Shown piece after piece: positions 8,111 through 17,449 of a stretch of 64,000 nt of DNA. The translations under genes were made by a program, and so were the position numbers. The first letter of the stretch is position 1. The number at the start of each line of letters is the position of its first letter. The stretch comes from Pedobacter mucosus (GTDB lineage Bacteria; Bacteroidota; Bacteroidia; Sphingobacteriales; Sphingobacteriaceae): contig NZ_CP087585.1 in NCBI RefSeq assembly GCF_022200785.1, forward strand, positions 1,178,001 through 1,242,000, in the 5' to 3' direction. A model generated the notes under the pieces. The model worked only from the letters and a program-made list of their open reading frames with translations, made no database searches and had not been told where the DNA came from.

Positions 8111-8800
8111 ATGGCTAAAATACTTCAAATAGAAACTGCTACACAAGTTTGTTCAGTAGCCTTATCTATCGACGGAAAAACGATTTCTTTTAAAGAAGAG
8201 TTAGGGCAAAATTTACATGCAAGTAATTTAACTCTATTTATAGATGAGGTTATTAAATCAAACCATTTAAATTACAAAGATTTGGATGCTATTGCAATAA
8301 GCAAAGGGCCAGGGTCGTATACGGGTTTAAGAATTGGTGTTTCTACTGCTAAAGGTCTGTGCTACGCTTTAGAAATTCCCTTAATTGCTATTGAAACTTT
8401 AGAAATGATGGCTGCTGGGTTTTTAATAGAAAATCCGGATTTTCAGGGATTAATTTGTCCAATGATTGATGCTCGAAGAATGGAGGTTTATACTGCGTTA
8501 TTTGATGCAAACCTAAATATTATTCAACCAACATCAGCTAAAATAATAGATGAAAATAGTTTTTCGGAAATATTAAAATTTAATTTAGCTGCATTTATTG
8601 GTGATGGAGCGGCTAAATGTGCTGAAATCTTAAATAATAAAAATTCGATATTCGATAATGCTAATTACAACTCTACAAAGTATATGTCAGTGCTATCAAA
8701 TGCTGCTTTCGTCAACAAAAAATTTGAAGATGTTGCCTATTTTGAACCTTTTTATTTAAAAGATTTTGTGGTTACGCAACCGAAAAATAAAACTATTTAA
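8111..8800 (+). CDS. tsaB: tRNA threonylcarbamoyladenosine biosynthesis protein TsaB
   Basis: 229 residues. The ASKHA-fold N-terminus reads ILQIETATQVCSVAL, followed by the family motif ISKGPGSYTGLRIG (about residues 65-78). TsaB pairs with TsaD and TsaE to make the t6A modification at position 37 of ANN-decoding tRNAs; it has no catalytic activity of its own. It follows yidD by 65 bases, where an AGTC-phrase repeat is found, and probably has its own promoter. Confidence 0.93.
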   Translation: MAKILQIETATQVCSVALSIDGKTISFKEELGQNLHASNLTLFIDEVIKSNHLNYKDLDAIAISKGPGSYTGLRIGVSTAKGLCYALEIPLIAIETLEMMAAGFLIENPDFQGLICPMIDARRMEVYTALFDANLNIIQPTSAKIIDENSFSEILKFNLAAFIGDGAAKCAEILNNKNSIFDNANYNSTKYMSVLSNAAFVNKKFEDVAYFEPFYLKDFVVTQPKNKTI

Positions 8801-8805
8801 AGATA

Positions 8806-10215
8806 TTATTTCCTACTAAAAACAGAAAAAAGGCGTTTAAAAAAGCTTTCACCACCATTATCATTTATCCCTGGCATTGTATCACTAAATTGCGGGTGGT
8901 TTACAACGTTCCCAAACTTTATACCTACGCCCATATAAAAAGACGCACCATTACCGCTAGTTGCATATCCAGTATTTCCATCATTAGTGATAATACCTTT
9001 GGCTGTATACGCTGACGCAAGAAAATTATCTGTGCCCATAAAAATCTCGAAGTTTGGGGATTGATACTTACCTTGTAATCCAACCATAAATATATTATTG
9101 AAGTTATATAGTGGAGCTACACTTCCAGAAAAATTTTTATAAGTAAGTGTATTAACTAAAGCAACCTCGCCTCCTTTATAAAATAAATTTTTTGATACGA
9201 TTAGGGCAGGCTTATAAAATCCATATGCTTTTGAAATGTAGATATCTGCTTTGGCATTAATTGGCGCCACAAATTTTTTCTGCTCCTGCGCAGATTGAAA
9301 AATATCGGTTATTTCATCATCAATATTATTTTGTCCGGGTGCGGTATTTATTCTTTTAGTGGTATTAATTATAGAGTTTTGTGCATTTTTCCTCCACCAT
9401 ATAAAACCCAGGTCTTTAACATTTGCCATCAAGAATAGACCCTTTTTAGTAGTATAATTTGTGCTAAAACTCATGGATAATCCAGGGTTTTTAAAAGGGA
9501 GAAATGTTCTTTTTGTTATTTCATTGCCATACAAATAATTACTATTGTAAGTTGATGCTAATCCAATATCTAGCGTATTTGTTAGTGAATTGTTATAAAG
9601 ATATGAATCGGTTATGTCGATTTTATTATATAGAATACCACTTAGCAAACTCGCTTTTACACCAAAAGCTAATCGCTTATTATAATTCTCTCGATAAGTA
9701 ACACTAAATTGGTGATAAGTTTGCTGGTATCCAGATGAATTAAAAAGACCTCTAAATGGCGTATTTACTGGAAATCTTCTATAAGAATCAAAGATTGCCA
9801 ATGATTCGTTTGTATAGTCTATTTGTGCATCAGATCTTATTTGCCATGCAAACCCTAATTCTTTTTGATATTTATAGGAAAGAAACATTCTAAAAGTAGC
9901 GACGTAAATGTTGCTATTTTGATACAAATGATTAATAGATCCTGTTCCTAATGGTAAATCTTGAGTATTTATAATACCTTCTTGAGCTAGTTTTCTTATA
10001 ACGTTATCAGCTTCACCACGATTGGCAGCATTAATACCAAAATTAGGCAGAAAAAAATTGGAAGAAAATTTTCTTGAAGAATCTAAAGTGAAGGATTTTT
10101 GAGATGGGTTTTCAAAAGCATCAAACATTGTTTTAGTCCCAAATAAGGAATATTGTTGCGCCTCTGCGAAATAAAAGGTGGTAAGTAAAGCTATTAAAAG
10201 TATAAGTTTCTTCAT
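8806..10215 (-). CDS. Outer-membrane beta-barrel-like protein, DUF5723 family
   Basis: 469 residues. A signal peptide (residues 1-19, ending AEAQ) is followed by a long series of alternating aromatic strands (for example FRMFLSYKYQKELGFAWQI), typical of a Bacteroidetes outer-membrane barrel. The N-terminal stretch MFDAFENPSQKSF resembles the DUF5723 family. No enzyme motif is visible and the function is unknown. It lies 20 bases downstream of the membrane-anchored protein at 10236-11804, so the two are probably co-transcribed and may work together in the envelope. Confidence 0.65.
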   Translation of the reverse strand: MKKLILLIALLTTFYFAEAQQYSLFGTKTMFDAFENPSQKSFTLDSSRKFSSNFFLPNFGINAANRGEADNVIRKLAQEGIINTQDLPLGTGSINHLYQNSNIYVATFRMFLSYKYQKELGFAWQIRSDAQIDYTNESLAIFDSYRRFPVNTPFRGLFNSSGYQQTYHQFSVTYRENYNKRLAFGVKASLLSGILYNKIDITDSYLYNNSLTNTLDIGLASTYNSNYLYGNEITKRTFLPFKNPGLSMSFSTNYTTKKGLFLMANVKDLGFIWWRKNAQNSIINTTKRINTAPGQNNIDDEITDIFQSAQEQKKFVAPINAKADIYISKAYGFYKPALIVSKNLFYKGGEVALVNTLTYKNFSGSVAPLYNFNNIFMVGLQGKYQSPNFEIFMGTDNFLASAYTAKGIITNDGNTGYATSGNGASFYMGVGIKFGNVVNHPQFSDTMPGINDNGGESFFKRLFSVFSRK

Positions 10216-10235
10216 TTAAATATGTTATCGATTTA

Positions 10236-11804
10236 TTAACGGTTGCTGAGTGAATCTGGTATTTCAGGCTGTATGTATTTGTTTAAAAGCAGGTTAGTGA
10301 TAAATTTATTTTTATCAGAACTCATCTGGTAGTAAAATGTATCAAAACTTTTTAAACCGCTATCAGCTCGTAAATGTTTATAATATGACGATGTTAAATT
10401 GGACCTAAAAATAGGTGTAGAATTTTTATTATTGATATAATAGCTAATATTTGATGTGCTCGAAATTTGATTTAATGCATTCAAATATTCTGGATGTTGT
10501 ATTAATAGTTTATTATTTTTGTATGAATTTAGAAAAGATTGTATCGTGCTGGCGTTGTTCGCAATAATGAGTTTATTATCTATGATAGTGTAATAAGGCC
10601 TGCCAAATTTTTTAAATGGTTCTCCAAAAAAGCTATACAATATATCTGACGCCTTAAATAGCTTTATTTCATCATTATAATCAGCACTAACATCAATTAT
10701 TAATTGCTTTACTTTCTCCCCATTGCTTAAAGATATAGCTGCAAGTTTCTCTGAGGTACTTAATTGAAATGTGACAAATTGATTTTTTACATACGTTGGA
10801 AATACAGAATTAAGATCAATTCGGTAGTCCCTCATAATATTATTTATCACCAATTTAGCTTTGCTCAATTCTTTTCGCTGTTCTTGCCAAGTGGTTAATT
10901 TATTTTGCCATGATTTGTAATCATTAAAAGCATATAATACATAATTCGCTGTATTATCAGGTAAAATATTCTGAATTGATAAGGTCTGAGGACTAGCGCT
11001 TTCGAAAGTTTTTAGGTAATTATCACTTGATTTTAGCATTGTATTACCATTAAATAAAATCCTTTCTTTACTAAAATTATAATTTAACGCTGCATAACTA
11101 TTTTGTTTGTTTAAAATACTAATTTCACCATTAATATTTCCAGTAATAATATTTTTGAGCAATAATGGAGCTTGATTATAATTAATATAAATATGAGCTA
11201 AAACATTTTTGTTAAGCAAATTATTTTCCTTTATATAATCGGTAAAAGGATTTTCTATTAATCTTATTTGTGCATTTTTAACCAACCTTAAAGAGTTGGA
11301 TGCTGTTAAAACCTGGTTTTTTGTTCCAATATAGATTGACAGTTTATCGTTTAATTTTAGATAATATAATTCATTTTCAACTTTTGTTATTGCATTCTTA
11401 GATTTTAAATAATCAAAAAGCAGGGCGATTTTCTTCTCCGGTTGAATTTGAACTGTTAATAAAAAGTTTAATATTTTGGAGGTATCGGGCAAAATACTTA
11501 CATAAATTTGTTGCTCTTTTATAAAGTCATTAATTGTAACATTATTTATAATGCTTTCTTTAATTTGTTTTAACAAGCTTATTTTTTGTTCACCTAGTAT
11601 TTGCTGTAAAATTTCTTGTCCATTTAAAATTTCGTAAAAGCTTTTGTCATTTTGAAAAGAAAAAACCAATGCTGCATTGTTTGTTGCAGATTGAAGTGCA
11701 AAATCCTTTGCATCATTTTCTATTCCTAATTTTGAGAAATAAAAATATGCCATAAAGGTTACACCTAAAAAAAGTGCAGTCACTAGTATTAGTATTTTTT
11801 TCAT
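10236..11804 (-). CDS. Membrane-anchored protein of unknown function, DUF3352-like
   Basis: 522 residues. One N-terminal membrane helix (residues 3-22) is followed by a large, asparagine- and lysine-rich extracytoplasmic domain with few charged motifs. The pattern of repeated LxxYLKSK and NKLIIANN segments resembles DUF3352-type proteins, but I cannot confirm the family by eye. It is first in a two-gene unit with the DUF5723-like barrel protein. ATG 11804 is chosen; a TTG at 11819 is the end of the promoter box. The role is unknown. Confidence 0.55.
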   Translation of the reverse strand: MKKILILVTALFLGVTFMAYFYFSKLGIENDAKDFALQSATNNAALVFSFQNDKSFYEILNGQEILQQILGEQKISLLKQIKESIINNVTINDFIKEQQIYVSILPDTSKILNFLLTVQIQPEKKIALLFDYLKSKNAITKVENELYYLKLNDKLSIYIGTKNQVLTASNSLRLVKNAQIRLIENPFTDYIKENNLLNKNVLAHIYINYNQAPLLLKNIITGNINGEISILNKQNSYAALNYNFSKERILFNGNTMLKSSDNYLKTFESASPQTLSIQNILPDNTANYVLYAFNDYKSWQNKLTTWQEQRKELSKAKLVINNIMRDYRIDLNSVFPTYVKNQFVTFQLSTSEKLAAISLSNGEKVKQLIIDVSADYNDEIKLFKASDILYSFFGEPFKKFGRPYYTIIDNKLIIANNASTIQSFLNSYKNNKLLIQHPEYLNALNQISSTSNISYYINNKNSTPIFRSNLTSSYYKHLRADSGLKSFDTFYYQMSSDKNKFITNLLLNKYIQPEIPDSLSNR

Positions 11805-11816
11805 TTGTATCTGCAA

Positions 11817-11848
11817 CAAATTTAATTTATTACATTGATTTGTGACAA
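11817..11848 (-). promoter_or_regulatory. Promoter of the 10236-11804 gene
   Basis: On the minus strand TTG (11848-11846), a 21-base spacer and TAAATTTG (11824-11817). The box ends 12 bases before the ATG, so the leader is short. Confidence 0.55.
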
Positions 11849-11898
11849 GTTCTTTATCAATTTATTAATTTAGCATTTGCTATTCACAAAAAGCTTCT

Positions 11899-12285
11899 AT
11901 GAACAAACGAATTATTCTTACTGCTGCATTTTTTGGTGGTGTTGCTGTTTTGTTAGGTGCGTTTGGTGCGCATGGTTTAAAAAATTTGGTTAATGCTTCA
12001 TCGTTAGAAATATGGCAGAAAGGGGTTGACTATCAGTTTTATCACACGTTTGCACTTTTATATCTTTCTACTTTTGCCCGTTACCGAAATAAATTAATCA
12101 ATATTGCTTATTTCTGCTTCACTTTTGGCGTAATTTTATTTTCTGGATCTTTATTTCTACTCGCTACTCGCGATATAAGTCATATTGGTTTCACTGAGTT
12201 CATTGGTCCCATAACGCCTATAGGTGGTTTATTATTAGTTTTAGGTTGGATTATGTTATTCTTCGCCGCCTTTAAGGATAAATAA
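11899..12285 (+). CDS. DUF423 family small membrane protein (YgdD-like)
   Basis: 128 residues with four hydrophobic helices and the DUF423 hallmarks GAFGAHGLK (about residues 21-29) and WQKGVDYQFYHTFALL. It is an inner-membrane protein of unknown function that is widely conserved. Its stop codon directly abuts the ATG of priA, so the two are co-transcribed; this says little about its function. Confidence 0.88.
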   Translation: MNKRIILTAAFFGGVAVLLGAFGAHGLKNLVNASSLEIWQKGVDYQFYHTFALLYLSTFARYRNKLINIAYFCFTFGVILFSGSLFLLATRDISHIGFTEFIGPITPIGGLLLVLGWIMLFFAAFKDK

Positions 12286-14766
12286 ATGAATACATTCGAA
12301 AACGATATATTTTCAGAAAGAGAAACACTTTTTGTTGAGGTTATTTTGCCATTATCTTTGGCGAAAAACTATACTTATCGGGTTCCTTTCGATCTTAACG
12401 ACCAAGTTGCTATTGGTAAGCGTGTTGTAGTTCAATTTGGTAAACATAAAATTTACACTGCATTAATATCCAAGATAACTACTTTACCGCCAACTGTTTA
12501 CGAAGCTAAATATATTATTGATGTAATTGATAGTGAGCCGGTGATAACGCCAATCCAACTTAAATTTTGGACCTGGATGACTCAATATTACATGTGTAAT
12601 GAAGGTGATGTGATGTCTGCTGCATTACCAGCAAGTTTAAAATTAGCCAGTGAAACGATCTTAATTCTTCGTGATGATTTTAAGGAAGAAATTCTATTAT
12701 CAGAAAAGGAAAATATTATTATTTCTACCTTGAAAAAGCAAAAAAAGCTGACGGTTAACGATGTATCAAAGCTTTTAGGCCAAAAATCCATCTATCCGAT
12801 CATTAATCATCTGTTAGAAAAAGAATTAATTTTAGTAGCAGAAGAAGTTGTTCAGAAATATAAGCCATTATTAAAATCGTTTATCTTATTAAATGATTTT
12901 TATAATGAAGAAGAAAATTTAAAACAGCTTTTTAATATTTTAGAAAGAGCACCAAAGCAATTAGATGCGCTTTTAGCTTATTTGAAATTGCAAAAAAGTA
13001 AAGTGCCAATTTCTAAAGAGCAACTTTTAGAAGAAAGCAATTGTGGTCAGGCGGCTTTAAAAGCTCTTATCGAGAAAGACATTTTTATTGTTACTAAAAA
13101 ACCAGTTAGCAGATTAGCAGCACATGATGAAGATTTTAATGTGAATTTTACGCTAAATGTTGGACAACAGAAAGCATTCGAACAGATAAAAGAATCCTTT
13201 AGAGAAAGAGATGTTGTTTTACTTCACGGTATTACGGCTTCTGGAAAAACCCAAGTTTATATTAAACTTATAGAGGAGATTATCAAAAATACAGATGGTC
13301 AGGTTTTATTTTTGCTGCCGGAAATTGCTTTGACAACACAAATTGTGGAACGCATTAAACGATACTTTGGCAATGCAATAGGAGTTTATCATTCCAAATT
13401 TAATAATAGTGAACGAGTAGAAATTTGGAATAAAGTGCGTACAGGCGCATACAAAGTTATTCTTGGTGCCAGATCAGCCGTATTCCTTCCTTTTCAAGAT
13501 TTAAAATTAATTGTAGTTGATGAAGAGCATGAACCATCATATAAACAATATGATCCTGCTCCTCGATATCAAGCTAGAGATGCATCAATTGTTCTAGCTC
13601 ATCTTCATCAATCAAAAGTTGTGCTAGGTTCAGCGACTCCGTCTTTGGAAAGTTATTATAATGCTTTACAAGGAAAATATGGTCTTGTCGAAATGAAAGA
13701 ACGTTTTGGTGGTGTACAATTACCAAACCAAAAGGTTGTAAGTATTGCTGAAGAAACTAAAAAGAAAACAATGGTTTCTTACTTCTCCAGCGTTTTAATA
13801 AAAGATATTGATCTTGCTTTATCTAAAAAAGAGCAGATTGTTCTTTTTCAAAATAGACGTGGTTATGCAACAATTTTAATCTGCGCAACTTGTGGTTACA
13901 CACCAAAATGCGTTAATTGTGATGTAAGTTTAACTTATCATAAAAGTAGCGGCAAATTACATTGTCATTATTGTGGTTATCAACAAAGTAGCGTAAACAT
14001 TTGTCCTGCCTGTGGTTCGGTTCACGTAGAACAAAAAGGTTTCGGTACAGAAAGAATTGAAGAAGAGCTAAAATTACTCTATCCAGAAGTGACCGTTGCC
14101 CGGTTGGATATGGACAGCACCCGAACGAAGAATGGTTTACAACAAATTCTTAATGACTTCCAGGAGAAGAAAACTGATATTTTGATCGGTACACAAATGG
14201 TTGCCAAAGGTCTAGACTTCGATAATTTAAATCTAATTGGTGTAATAAATGCGGATACTCTTTTGGGATATCCCGATTTTAGGGCTTACGAAAGGAGTTT
14301 TCAATTATTGGCACAAGTAGCTGGTAGGGCGGGAAGAAGAGCAGAACAAGGTAATGTGTGCATTCAAACTTATGATGCAGAAAATAGAATTATTAAACAA
14401 GTCGTAAATAACGATTACTTAGGAATGTATACAGATGAAATTGCAGAACGTGAGAAATTCTTGTACCCGCCTTTTTCTAGAATGATTTTTTTGTATGTTA
14501 AGCATAAAGATTCAAACGTTTTGGATCATGCTGCAACTGCTTTGGCTAATATTTTAAAGGCAAAATTTGGAAAGCGAGTTTTAGGTCCGGAACAGCCTTT
14601 AGTAAGTAGAGTTCGAAATCTTTATATAAAGCAGATTATTATTAAGGCCGATAAACATACAGCAATTCAAAAAGTGAAAGATGCATTGAGAGAAACCTTA
14701 ACGCAGTTTAATGCAATTAAAGATTTCAAAAGTGTTTTTACACAGATTGATGTGGACCCTTATTAA
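12286..14766 (+). CDS. priA: Primosomal protein N' (replication restart helicase PriA)
   Basis: 826 residues, the full length for PriA. The N-terminal DNA 3'-end-binding domain is followed by a winged helix. The helicase core has Walker A GITASGKTQ (from residue 315), Walker B DEEH, and RYQARD. A zinc module has paired cysteines from about residue 532 (CATCGYTPKC, then CVNC, CHYC and CPAC). A C-terminal helicase lobe includes AQVAGRAGRR. PriA reloads the replisome at stalled forks. Its end overlaps the convergent gene by four bases. Confidence 0.96.
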   Translation: MNTFENDIFSERETLFVEVILPLSLAKNYTYRVPFDLNDQVAIGKRVVVQFGKHKIYTALISKITTLPPTVYEAKYIIDVIDSEPVITPIQLKFWTWMTQYYMCNEGDVMSAALPASLKLASETILILRDDFKEEILLSEKENIIISTLKKQKKLTVNDVSKLLGQKSIYPIINHLLEKELILVAEEVVQKYKPLLKSFILLNDFYNEEENLKQLFNILERAPKQLDALLAYLKLQKSKVPISKEQLLEESNCGQAALKALIEKDIFIVTKKPVSRLAAHDEDFNVNFTLNVGQQKAFEQIKESFRERDVVLLHGITASGKTQVYIKLIEEIIKNTDGQVLFLLPEIALTTQIVERIKRYFGNAIGVYHSKFNNSERVEIWNKVRTGAYKVILGARSAVFLPFQDLKLIVVDEEHEPSYKQYDPAPRYQARDASIVLAHLHQSKVVLGSATPSLESYYNALQGKYGLVEMKERFGGVQLPNQKVVSIAEETKKKTMVSYFSSVLIKDIDLALSKKEQIVLFQNRRGYATILICATCGYTPKCVNCDVSLTYHKSSGKLHCHYCGYQQSSVNICPACGSVHVEQKGFGTERIEEELKLLYPEVTVARLDMDSTRTKNGLQQILNDFQEKKTDILIGTQMVAKGLDFDNLNLIGVINADTLLGYPDFRAYERSFQLLAQVAGRAGRRAEQGNVCIQTYDAENRIIKQVVNNDYLGMYTDEIAEREKFLYPPFSRMIFLYVKHKDSNVLDHAATALANILKAKFGKRVLGPEQPLVSRVRNLYIKQIIIKADKHTAIQKVKDALRETLTQFNAIKDFKSVFTQIDVDPY

Positions 14767-15440
14767 TTTTTTCCGTTTAAACTAAATTGTAATCCAGCAC
14801 TAACTGGATTTAAAAGGTATTCCCATTTAGTAAATGTATTTACAGTTCTTCCAGCTCCGTTGGCCTCCGCTAATTCTTGTTTTTCATACGAATAATAGAA
14901 GTCCAAACTACTTTCAGCAAAAATACTTAATTGAGAAACTATATTAATTTTTAATCCTATAAACGGCGTTAAAACGACACCATTCTTTATAGTTTCGGCA
15001 TTTTGTTTATTAGTTACATTATAGGCACTTGCTGAACCTACCATGCCACTAAATTGGCTAGATCGATAGCCTAAATCAAAGCCGAAATAAGGCTGAACCC
15101 TCGAATAATTGATGTTTTTCTCAAACCCGATTTTAAATGAATAGTCTGTAATTTTACCACTTGCAATTTCACAGTTCTCACAATTATTGCTAAATGAAAA
15201 ATCGTCGCGATAATAATTCCCACTTAATCTATAGTTGATTTGATTATCATTAAACTTAAACAACGCACCATTTCCAAACATTTTTGTATAATCCTGAGAT
15301 TTAACTTGATTTAAGATTTTTGGAAATTGCATAACACTGAAACCCCTTAATCCTATAGAATAGTTATAATCTGCGCTAAACTGTGCTAATGAAAATAATG
15401 AATTAAATAATATGAATAAACTTAGAATAATTTTTTTCAT
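14763..15440 (-). CDS. Outer-membrane beta-barrel protein, unknown function
   Basis: 225 residues. A signal peptide (MKKIILSLFILFNSLFSLAQ) is followed by alternating strands such as NYSIGLRGFSVMQF and YFGFDLGYRS, ending in aromatic-rich strands compatible with an 8- to 10-strand barrel. Residues CENCE form a small Cys pair in one loop. No specific family is recognised. ATG 15440 is chosen: an upstream TTG at 15467 is the end of a promoter box and would break the signal peptide. The gene converges with priA. Confidence 0.7.
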   Translation of the reverse strand: MKKIILSLFILFNSLFSLAQFSADYNYSIGLRGFSVMQFPKILNQVKSQDYTKMFGNGALFKFNDNQINYRLSGNYYRDDFSFSNNCENCEIASGKITDYSFKIGFEKNINYSRVQPYFGFDLGYRSSQFSGMVGSASAYNVTNKQNAETIKNGVVLTPFIGLKINIVSQLSIFAESSLDFYYSYEKQELAEANGAGRTVNTFTKWEYLLNPVSAGLQFSLNGKN

Positions 15441-15464
15441 GGAGGTCTCAGGCAAAATTGTGCT

Positions 15465-15497
15465 CAAAATTATAAATAATTCTTAACTAACGGGCAA
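15465..15497 (-). promoter_or_regulatory. Promoter of the 14763-15440 gene
   Basis: Minus-strand TTG (15497-15495), a 22-base spacer and TAATTTTG (15472-15465), ending 24 bases before the ATG at 15440. Confidence 0.5.
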
Positions 15498-15612
15498 ATT
15501 ATGTTTTAACTCTCATTTTAATTAATGTTTTGAATTTGATTTACTGTTACTTACCATTTTGTGGAATTCTTTAACTTGCATCACCGTATAAAAAAGCTAA
15601 TTTTAACCCTTT

Positions 15613-16269
15613 ATGGCTTACAAATTTGTTGATAATTATCGGGAACGTGGTGCGAGAAGAAAACTTGTTGAGTTATTAAAATCTCGTGGAATAGAAGATA
15701 TAGAGGTTTTAAAAGCAATTGGCAAGGTTCCTAGGCACTTTTTTTTTGATGAAACCTTTTGGAACCAATCTTATAAAGATATCGCATTCCCAATTGGAGA
15801 TGGGCAAACTATCTCTCAACCTTATACAGTTGCATATCAAAGCGAATTACTACACATAAAAAAAGATGATAAAGTTTTAGAAATTGGAACCGGTTCTGGT
15901 TATCAAACCTGCATTTTAATGGAGCTTGGCGCCAAAGTTTTTACCATAGAAAGGCAAGAAAACATTTATAACAGAACTATTCGCATTCTTCCAGGCATGG
16001 GATATCGGCCAATGTTTTTTTGTGGTGATGGATCAAAGGGAATTGCTGAACATGCACCTTACGACAAAATTATTGTAACGGCTGGTGCACCCTTAGTGCC
16101 AGAAATTTTATTAAAACAATTGAAAATCGGAGGGATACTTGTCATTCCTGTTGGTGATGAGAAAACTCAAAAAATGGTAACCGTTATTAGGGTTAGCGAA
16201 AAAGATTATGATAAAATTGTATTGGATACTTTTCGTTTTGTGCCGTTAGTGGGTGATCAAGCTTGGTAA
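15613..16269 (+). CDS. pcm: Protein-L-isoaspartate O-methyltransferase
   Basis: 218 residues. The family motifs are in order: VPRHFF, then IGDGQTISQPYTVA (the substrate loop, about residues 60-73), then the SAM-binding VLEIGTGSGYQ and the post-motif YDKIIVTAGAP. The enzyme methylates damaged isoaspartyl residues so that they revert to aspartate, a protein-repair role in the cytoplasm. It stands alone and converges on smpB. Confidence 0.94.
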   Translation: MAYKFVDNYRERGARRKLVELLKSRGIEDIEVLKAIGKVPRHFFFDETFWNQSYKDIAFPIGDGQTISQPYTVAYQSELLHIKKDDKVLEIGTGSGYQTCILMELGAKVFTIERQENIYNRTIRILPGMGYRPMFFCGDGSKGIAEHAPYDKIIVTAGAPLVPEILLKQLKIGGILVIPVGDEKTQKMVTVIRVSEKDYDKIVLDTFRFVPLVGDQAW

Positions 16270-16309
16270 AATCTTCTAACTTTTAAATAGCGTACTCAAA
16301 ACTCACAGT

Positions 16310-16759
16310 TTATCTCTTCATCGCTCTATCCATTTCTCTTTTCACATCTTTGTCTTTTAGGCTATCACGTTTATCGAATTCTTTTTTACCCTGAGCCAGT
16401 GCAATTTCTATCTTTGCGAAACCCCGTTCGTTAATAAAAATACGTAATGGAACAATTGTATATCCTTTTTCTTCGCCTTTCACCCTTAATTTCTTGATTT
16501 CTCTCTTTTGAAGTAATAAAGCTCTATCGCGTTTAATATCATGATGAAAAAAGGAGCTATGGCTATACTCAGAAATATGAAGATTTCTTACATATAAAAT
16601 ACCATTAACAAACATGCAGAAAGCATCTGTCATGTTCGCTTTTCCTTGTCTAATCGCTTTAATTTCAGTTCCTAAAAGCGCAATACCAGCTACATATTTG
16701 TCAATTAAATTATAGTCAAAATATGCTCTTTTGTTTTTTATATTTATGTCGTTTTTCAA
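16310..16759 (-). CDS. smpB: SsrA-binding protein SmpB
   Basis: 149 residues from TTG 16759 (KNDINIKNKRAYFDYNL), which matches the usual SmpB N-terminus and length. An ATG at 16783 would add eight hydrophobic residues (LHILIQIL) foreign to the family, so it is rejected. Core motifs are GTEIKAIRQGKANM and the basic C-terminal tail ending KREMDRAMKR, which enters the decoding site during trans-translation. SmpB carries tmRNA to stalled ribosomes; the tmRNA gene is not in this window. A GATATTTG box at 16828-16821 may be its promoter. Confidence 0.92.
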   Translation of the reverse strand: MKNDINIKNKRAYFDYNLIDKYVAGIALLGTEIKAIRQGKANMTDAFCMFVNGILYVRNLHISEYSHSSFFHHDIKRDRALLLQKREIKKLRVKGEEKGYTIVPLRIFINERGFAKIEIALAQGKKEFDKRDSLKDKDVKREMDRAMKR

Positions 16760-16971
16760 AATTTGTATTAAAATATGCAGCATTTGTGCTACGGTTTCAT
16801 CAGCTAAAAATTGCTGGTTGCAAATATCCTAAAAATTGATGTATAATTATTGTTTTTATGATTTCATATTAGGCTAATGTTAACAATACAAATCTTCATA
16901 AGTTTGTAAAAGCTAGCGATTAGTTACTTTGTTAAAAAATATTCGTCTACTTTTGAAATCAAATATTTAAA

Positions 16972-17445
16972 ATGAAAATTTTCCTATCGATTATAATTCT
17001 TTTTATTGGATTGCAAGCAAAAGCTCAGCAGCCAACATTATTACCACAGTTTACCTTTTATAAACTTGATGGAAAGGCTTTTTCTAATAAAGATATTAAG
17101 CAAGGCAAAAAAAATCTTTTGATTTTATTTGATTGTACATGTGAACATTGTCAGAGAGAAACGGCACTTTTGAACAAGAATTATGCAAGTTTTAAAAATG
17201 TAAATATTTACATGATTACGCTTGATGAAGCTTATATTATTCCTCAATTTTTTAATTCTTATGCCAAAGGTTTAAATACAAAACCTAATGTAACTGTTCT
17301 CCAAGATAGAAATCATACTTTTATTCCTACCTTTTTGCCAACTAAATATCCTGCAATGTTTTTATATTCTGCAACCGGTAAATTACAACTTTATAACTCT
17401 GGTGATGGCGGCATAAAAAAGTTGCTTACAGTGGTTAATAAATAA
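16972..17445 (+). CDS. Exported thioredoxin-like (TlpA/redoxin) protein
   Basis: 157 residues. A signal peptide (residues 1-18, ending AKAQ) is followed by a thioredoxin-fold domain with Cys55, Cys57 and Cys60 in FDCTCEHCQRE; the CEHC pair is at the expected active-site position and the extra Cys precedes it. The expected cis-proline region is at TKYPAMFLY. It is probably a periplasmic thiol-disulfide reductase or oxidase; the partner is unknown. It converges with mntH with only four bases between them. Confidence 0.78.
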   Translation: MKIFLSIIILFIGLQAKAQQPTLLPQFTFYKLDGKAFSNKDIKQGKKNLLILFDCTCEHCQRETALLNKNYASFKNVNIYMITLDEAYIIPQFFNSYAKGLNTKPNVTVLQDRNHTFIPTFLPTKYPAMFLYSATGKLQLYNSGDGGIKKLLTVVNK

Positions 17446-17449
17446 TTTC

